A stretch of 64,000 bases of DNA from assembly GCA_943736015.1 (NCBI GenBank), contig OX031062.1, positions 51,758,962-51,822,961 of the forward strand, read 5' to 3'. This document shows, one piece after another, positions 55,401-61,400 of this stretch. The DNA is from Tridacna crocea (lineage: Eukaryota > Mollusca > Bivalvia > Cardiida > Cardiidae). Both the position numbers and the translations under genes were made by a program. Under the pieces are notes generated by a model. That model searched no databases, was not told the origin of the DNA, and saw only the letters and a program-made list of their open reading frames with translations. How positions within the stretch are numbered: position 1 is the first letter of the stretch; each line of letters opens with the position of its first letter.

Positions 55401-58400
55401 TGCAATATAATCACCACTATATTCCCGGTACCAGCTTACATGCACTGCCATCCGTCCACCTGCCCCACCAAAACCGTACCCAATACCATTCCCACCTGTT
55501 GCATCAATAAGCCCATGTCCAGAGATATTTTGTGTGTGTATCAACACACTTCCTGCACTTCCTCCACCACTGTTACCTCCTGTAGCATTTCCACCTGTGC
55601 ATGCAATAATTCCATCTAGATGCAGATACTTGGTGATATCTATTTTTATCTTTCCTCCAGCTTCTCCTGGATTGGAGCCTCCACCCTTAGATCCAGTATG
55701 TTGTGGGGTTCTGTATGAACCATAGGCTTTTCCTGAAATAGTTCAACATCAATGATCTCATTACGAAGCGACAAAATTTTAGACTTATCCGAATTAAAAC
55801 CATTTGCAGATGACAAAATAAACATGACTCAAAAATTGAAACTTGACTCAAGAAGAGAACAAAACATTGTGGGAAAAGAAGAAAATGCTGGTTACCAGCA
55901 TTTTCTCCTTCTCACACAATGTTTTCAGAAGTCCTTTTCCTCTGCCTCATAAAAAGGAAATGTTGGGTAAAGGGTTAACCCATTACCACACAATCCCTTC
56001 TTTTGACGCCCCTGCTAAAGAAGCCTTTTGAAAACACTGCGGGAAAAGGAGAAAATGCTGGTAACCAGCATTTTCTCCTTTTCCCACAGTGTTTTCTACC
56101 CTACCCAGAACACATTTGAATTTTTCATTCACCTTCATTTTGTCGTCTGCAAATGCTTTCAATTTGAACCAGTCTAAAATTTTGTCGTGTGGTAAAGAGT
56201 TAAACACAATGCATTTCCTTAAGTCTTTACCAAACGACAAAATTTATATTATTTTTGCAGTTATTGCCCTTTGTTGATTTTTATACTTAATTTTTGTCCG
56301 GAGCATAACTCAAAAACTATTTCAGGTATCACTTTAAAACCTCATAGGTGGATTAATCTTATTAAGGAGAAGTGCAGTGCACAAGAACCATAACTCTGCC
56401 CATCATATTTTTGGAGTTATTGCCCTTTGTTGATTTTCATACTTAATTTTTGTCCAGAGCATAACTCAAAAGGTTTTTCAGGTATCATCTTGAAACTTTA
56501 TATGTGGATAGATCTTATTCAGGAGAAGTGCATTGCACAAGAACCATAACCCTGCACATTACATTTTTGTAGTTATTGCCCTTTCTTGATTTTCGTACTT
56601 TGAATTCAAAGCATTTGCAGACATCAAAATCAAAGTGACTGAAAATATGAAGTTTGTATGAAAGGGGGGATAAAATATAGTTGGAAAAGGCATATTTTCA
56701 ATGTTGTCAGAAGAAAGGATTGTGTGGTAATAGGTTAATAATGGATTGACCGTAATTCACTGAATAAGTAAAATGAAACCTTCAAGCCTATATTGACAAG
56801 AGATGTTTGTAAAACATGTATCCCCCCCCCCCCCCCATGGCATCCAATTCTAAAGATATAATGTGATTATAAACTGTTAAGTTCAAAGTGTAAAAACGAA
56901 CAAATGGTAATTACTAAAAAATTATTAATGAGAAATTAACAATTCTTGGGCACTCCACTTCCCATTTATGTGAACTATCAACTTTAAAAGTTTCATGATT
57001 TTACCTCACGTACTTTTTGAGTTATGCTCCGGAAAAAAAATTAAGTACGAAAATCAACAAAGGGCAATAACTACAAAAATGTAATGTGTAGGGTTATGGT
57101 TCTTGTGCAATGCACTTCTCCTGAATAAGATCTATCCACATATAAAGTTTCAAGATGATACCTGAAAAACCTTTTGAGTTATGCTCTGGACAAAAATTAA
57201 GTATGAAAATCAACAAAAGGCAATAACTCCAAAAATATGATGGGCAGAGTTATGGTTCTTGTGCACTGCACTTCTCCTGAATAAGATTTATCCACCTATG
57301 AGGTTTCAAGGTGATACCTGAAATACTTTTAGAATTATGCTCCTGACAAAAATTAAGTAATTTGTTGTGTGAAGGGTAGAAAACATTGTGGGAAAAGGAG
57401 AAAATGCTGGTTACCAGCATTTTCTCCTTTTCCCACAATGTTTTCAAAAGGGTTGTTAAAAGTATGGTAAAGAGTTAGTGTAATGATTGGACATGGTAGT
57501 GAATTTTGACACCCTTTAAAAATTGTATTCAGACTCAACATAATATTACTGGCCTTTACTGTTTCCGTAAAACTTCAAAGAATTTACTGTTTTCTAAATA
57601 CTGAGGGAGAAGGCTTTGAAATTACCTGGGGGGGGGGGGGGGGGGGGGGGGGAAAAATGTTGGTTTGTTACACAATATTTATTTTTCCTTTCAACCACAA
57701 ACACTACCCATTCACGCCAATGTGATTGTCACTTCCACATGCATTCCATACAAATAAATGTGCCATTTTTTGGAAAAAAAGATGTTTAATGCATCTAAAA
57801 GATACATTATATCACATGGGTCATAACGTAATTAGGGACCTTTAATATCCATTTTGTCTAACATTCGGCTAAATCCTATGGTAGACTGGGCCTTTAACAT
57901 GCAACAAATTTACCAAAAGCAAAGTTTCTACAAAGTTCACCTTGCGCTGACTGTTTAGATAGTACTTTTTGCAAATGCATTAACCCTTTACCAGAGAAGA
58001 AAAATTTTAGCTCTCTCCAAACTGAAAACATTTCCAAATGACAATTTCATTTTGGCTCAAATGGTGCAACTGTTTATTGATAGGGTAGAAAACATTGTGG
58101 GAAAAGGAGAAAATGCTGCTTACCAGCATTTTCTCCTTTTCCCACAATGTTTTCAAAAGGCTTCTTTCCAAATGTCGTCATTGTGTGGTAAAGGGTTAAA
58201 CTTCTTTGTCACAAAAATTGACGCATATATCTGATCAATTTTACCTGTGTTGTAAGAGTCTAGGTCTGCACCACCTGCAAAACCTCCATGCCCTCCTCCA
58301 GTTCCAACGATGGCCAATAGGGAACCATCTGTATTATTCAAAAGCACTTCACTTCCCATTCCACCACTCACTGAGCCATTCCCTCCTCTGCCTAAATAAC

Positions 58401-61400
58401 AAATATACAGAAACTTTATATTGTATTTTATGTGTCTGTTTTTAGAAATGTTATGGGTAAAGAAATGTCGTAATTTAAGCTTGGGTGAATTATTTCCCTG
58501 TCACAGTGAATATTTTCCTCCTGCCAAAAATCTGGTTGATTGACTTGAGATCCCAAGTTTTAAATGTGGCATTCGTTGACAAAATAATCAGAGGAAATAT
58601 CATATATAATTTATTTCATCAGCTTTTGGTTAATATGGGTAAATATTTCCCTTAAAAGGGGAAAGTCCATGAAAATAACTTGTGCCTTACTGCAATCGTT
58701 TTTTTTTTCGCATACCTTTCCCTTTTTCGGCAAATATTTACCCATGTTAACCACAAGCTAATGAAATAAACTCTATTTAACATGAAAATACTACGAAATA
58801 TGAAGGATTGCATGTTCTGACATGATGAATAGTTTCTTTTATGAATATGAAAAAAAACCATGTCCGAAAATATAGGTGTAGCTGGGATTAAAATATTTAT
58901 GCCAAAGGAGGAGGGAGTGAGAAAAGCATACAGGAATTTCTTGTAATAGGCTCATTACTTTAACCTGTCTAATTAGTTTGAAAAGTTGTGCCAATCAAGA
59001 GAAAAATCAATACATATACATCTATAATTATGATATTGTGACTTACAGCTTTGGTCACCAGCCGATATAGCTCAATAGGTAGAGCGTAGGACTTGTGAAC
59101 ACAATGTCCTACAGTTTGTGGGTTCGTATCCCCGGCTGGCCAACTAAAATTACTAATAGTCTTTCGGATGAGACATTAAACCGAGGTCCCGTGTGACGGT
59201 GCTATACGCCGAGCACGTGAAAGAACCAGGCGAAGCTCTCAGTAGTTTCGACCTGTATCCTTGCACTATCCCCTGTAACAACTAACTGTCTTCTGGGGGC
59301 GTCGCTCAGATGGGCAACCGGTAGCGACGATAAATAAACGCAAATAACCAAACCAAACCAGCTTTGGTCAGGGCATTTTTTATACACATGTACCTATTAT
59401 GCATAATGATCACTATACCTGTGGACAATATGCACTGCTCTTTTTCCCTTTGAAAAAAAATGAAATAGCAACATTTCTGATTGCTGATATGAACAGATAT
59501 ATTCATATTCTGAGAATTCCTCCAATCTATGAAGCTCTTTTAGATATTCTGTACAAGGTAAATTAACCCTTTACCAAATAATCTTGTGTTTAACTCTTTC
59601 CCAAATGACAAAATTTGAGATTAGTCCAAATTGAAAGTATTTGTAAATGACATATCAACTTTAGTTGAAGCAATGGTAATTGGTTGTTAAAGTTTAAAAA
59701 ACCTTGAGAGAAAAGGATAAAATACTGGTTAACAGCACTTTCTCCTTTTCCCTCAACGATTTCAACAGGCTGTTTCTTCAGGATTCTTAAAACTTTGGAT
59801 TGTGTACTGTATTTACCCTTTACCAAATATTCCCTGGTTTTTAGAAATCTGATATAGAAACCTTTTGAAAAAATTGTGGAAATAGGGTAAAATGCTGGTA
59901 ATAAAATGCTGGTAACCAGCATTTTCTCCTTTTCCCACAATGTTCTCCACTCTTCCTAGAATGAATTTCAGTTTTTGAGCTGCATTAGTTTTTGCACTGG
60001 TGATCCAATATATCAACCACCTGGCTTTCTATCAACCTGTCAATCCAAGTCAAGTGCATCTACATGGTATTCCATTCAGGCAAAAACTCAGAACTAACTA
60101 AGATCAAGAGCACTTTTTAACCCTTTGACACAAAATTTTTAATGACCTGGGATGAACAATTCTCAAAACATTGTATGGGCTGGTAATCATAATTTTCTCA
60201 CAACTTTTCTCAACCATTCAGAGAAAATTAAACCCTTGCAGATGCAGTGAACCTTTAATCATGCAGTCAAAACTTTTAACCATCCTGAAGGAGAAGCCCT
60301 TTGAATATATTGTGGGAAAAGACAACAAGAGGGCCATGATGACCCTGAAATTGCTCACCTGAGTCTATTGACCAAACATGAACCATTCTCAATCTAGTTT
60401 CCAAGTGACCTACTTTTTTATTAGATATTAACCGTTATCAAACACTTTTGAGATATCAATAAGACAAACATTCTGATCAAGTTTCATGAGTATTGGACTG
60501 AAAATGTGGAGGTTTTTCTAAGATTTGACCAAGTGACCTAGTTTTGGACCCAACAATTACCCATTATCAACCTCTTTTGAGACATCACCAAAACAAACAT
60601 TCTGACCAAGTTTGAACAGTATCAGGCAGAAAATGTGGCCTCTAGATTATCCACAAGGTTTTTCTAATATTTGACCCAGTGACCTAGTTTTTAACTTCAC
60701 ATGACCCATTTTCAAACTCATTCAAGGTATCACCAAGACAAATATTATGAACAAGTTTCAGGAGTATCAGACTGAAAATGTGTCCTCCAGAGCATACACA
60801 AGGTTTTTATAACATTTGACCTGTTGACTTGGTTTTTGACCCATCATGACCCATTTTCAAACTCATCCAAGATATTATCAAGGCAAACATTCTGACCAAT
60901 TTTCAAGAGTGTTGGACTGAAAATGTGGCATCCAGAGCATATACAAGGTTTTTCTAAGATATGACCTGGTAACCTAGTTCTTGACCCAACATGACCCATT
61001 TTCGATCTCATCTGAGATATCAAGACAAACATTCTGACCAACTTACAAGAGTTTTGGACTGAAAATGTGGCCTCTAGAGGGTACAAAGGATTTTTCTAAC
61101 ATTTGACATGGTGACCTAGTTTTTGACCCGACATGGCCCATTTTCAAACTCATTCAAGATATCATCAAAACAAACATTCTGACCAACTTTTAAGAGTTTT
61201 GGACAGAAAATGTGACCTCTCGAGTGTACACAAGGTTTTTCTAAGATTTGGCCTAGTGACCTAGTTTTTGACTTGACATGACCCATTTTCAAACTTGTCT
61301 GAGATATTGTCAAGGCAAACATTCTGACCATTTTTCATGAGTATTGGACTGAAAATGTGGCATATAGAGCATACACAAGGTTTTTATAAAATTTGACCTA

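Noticed and set aside
51490..55732. Long plus-strand open frames across the glycine-rich exons (for example 54975-55619 and 54031-54411)
   Set aside because: They are antisense to a 1,414-codon minus-strand frame with clear repeat structure; their Pro/His/Ser/Thr-rich composition is what GGN codons give when read backwards.
59058..59140. A functional tRNA gene
   Set aside because: A and B boxes are present, but the sequence is the head of a 301-bp unit with a SINE body, short-repeat tail and 12-bp target duplications.
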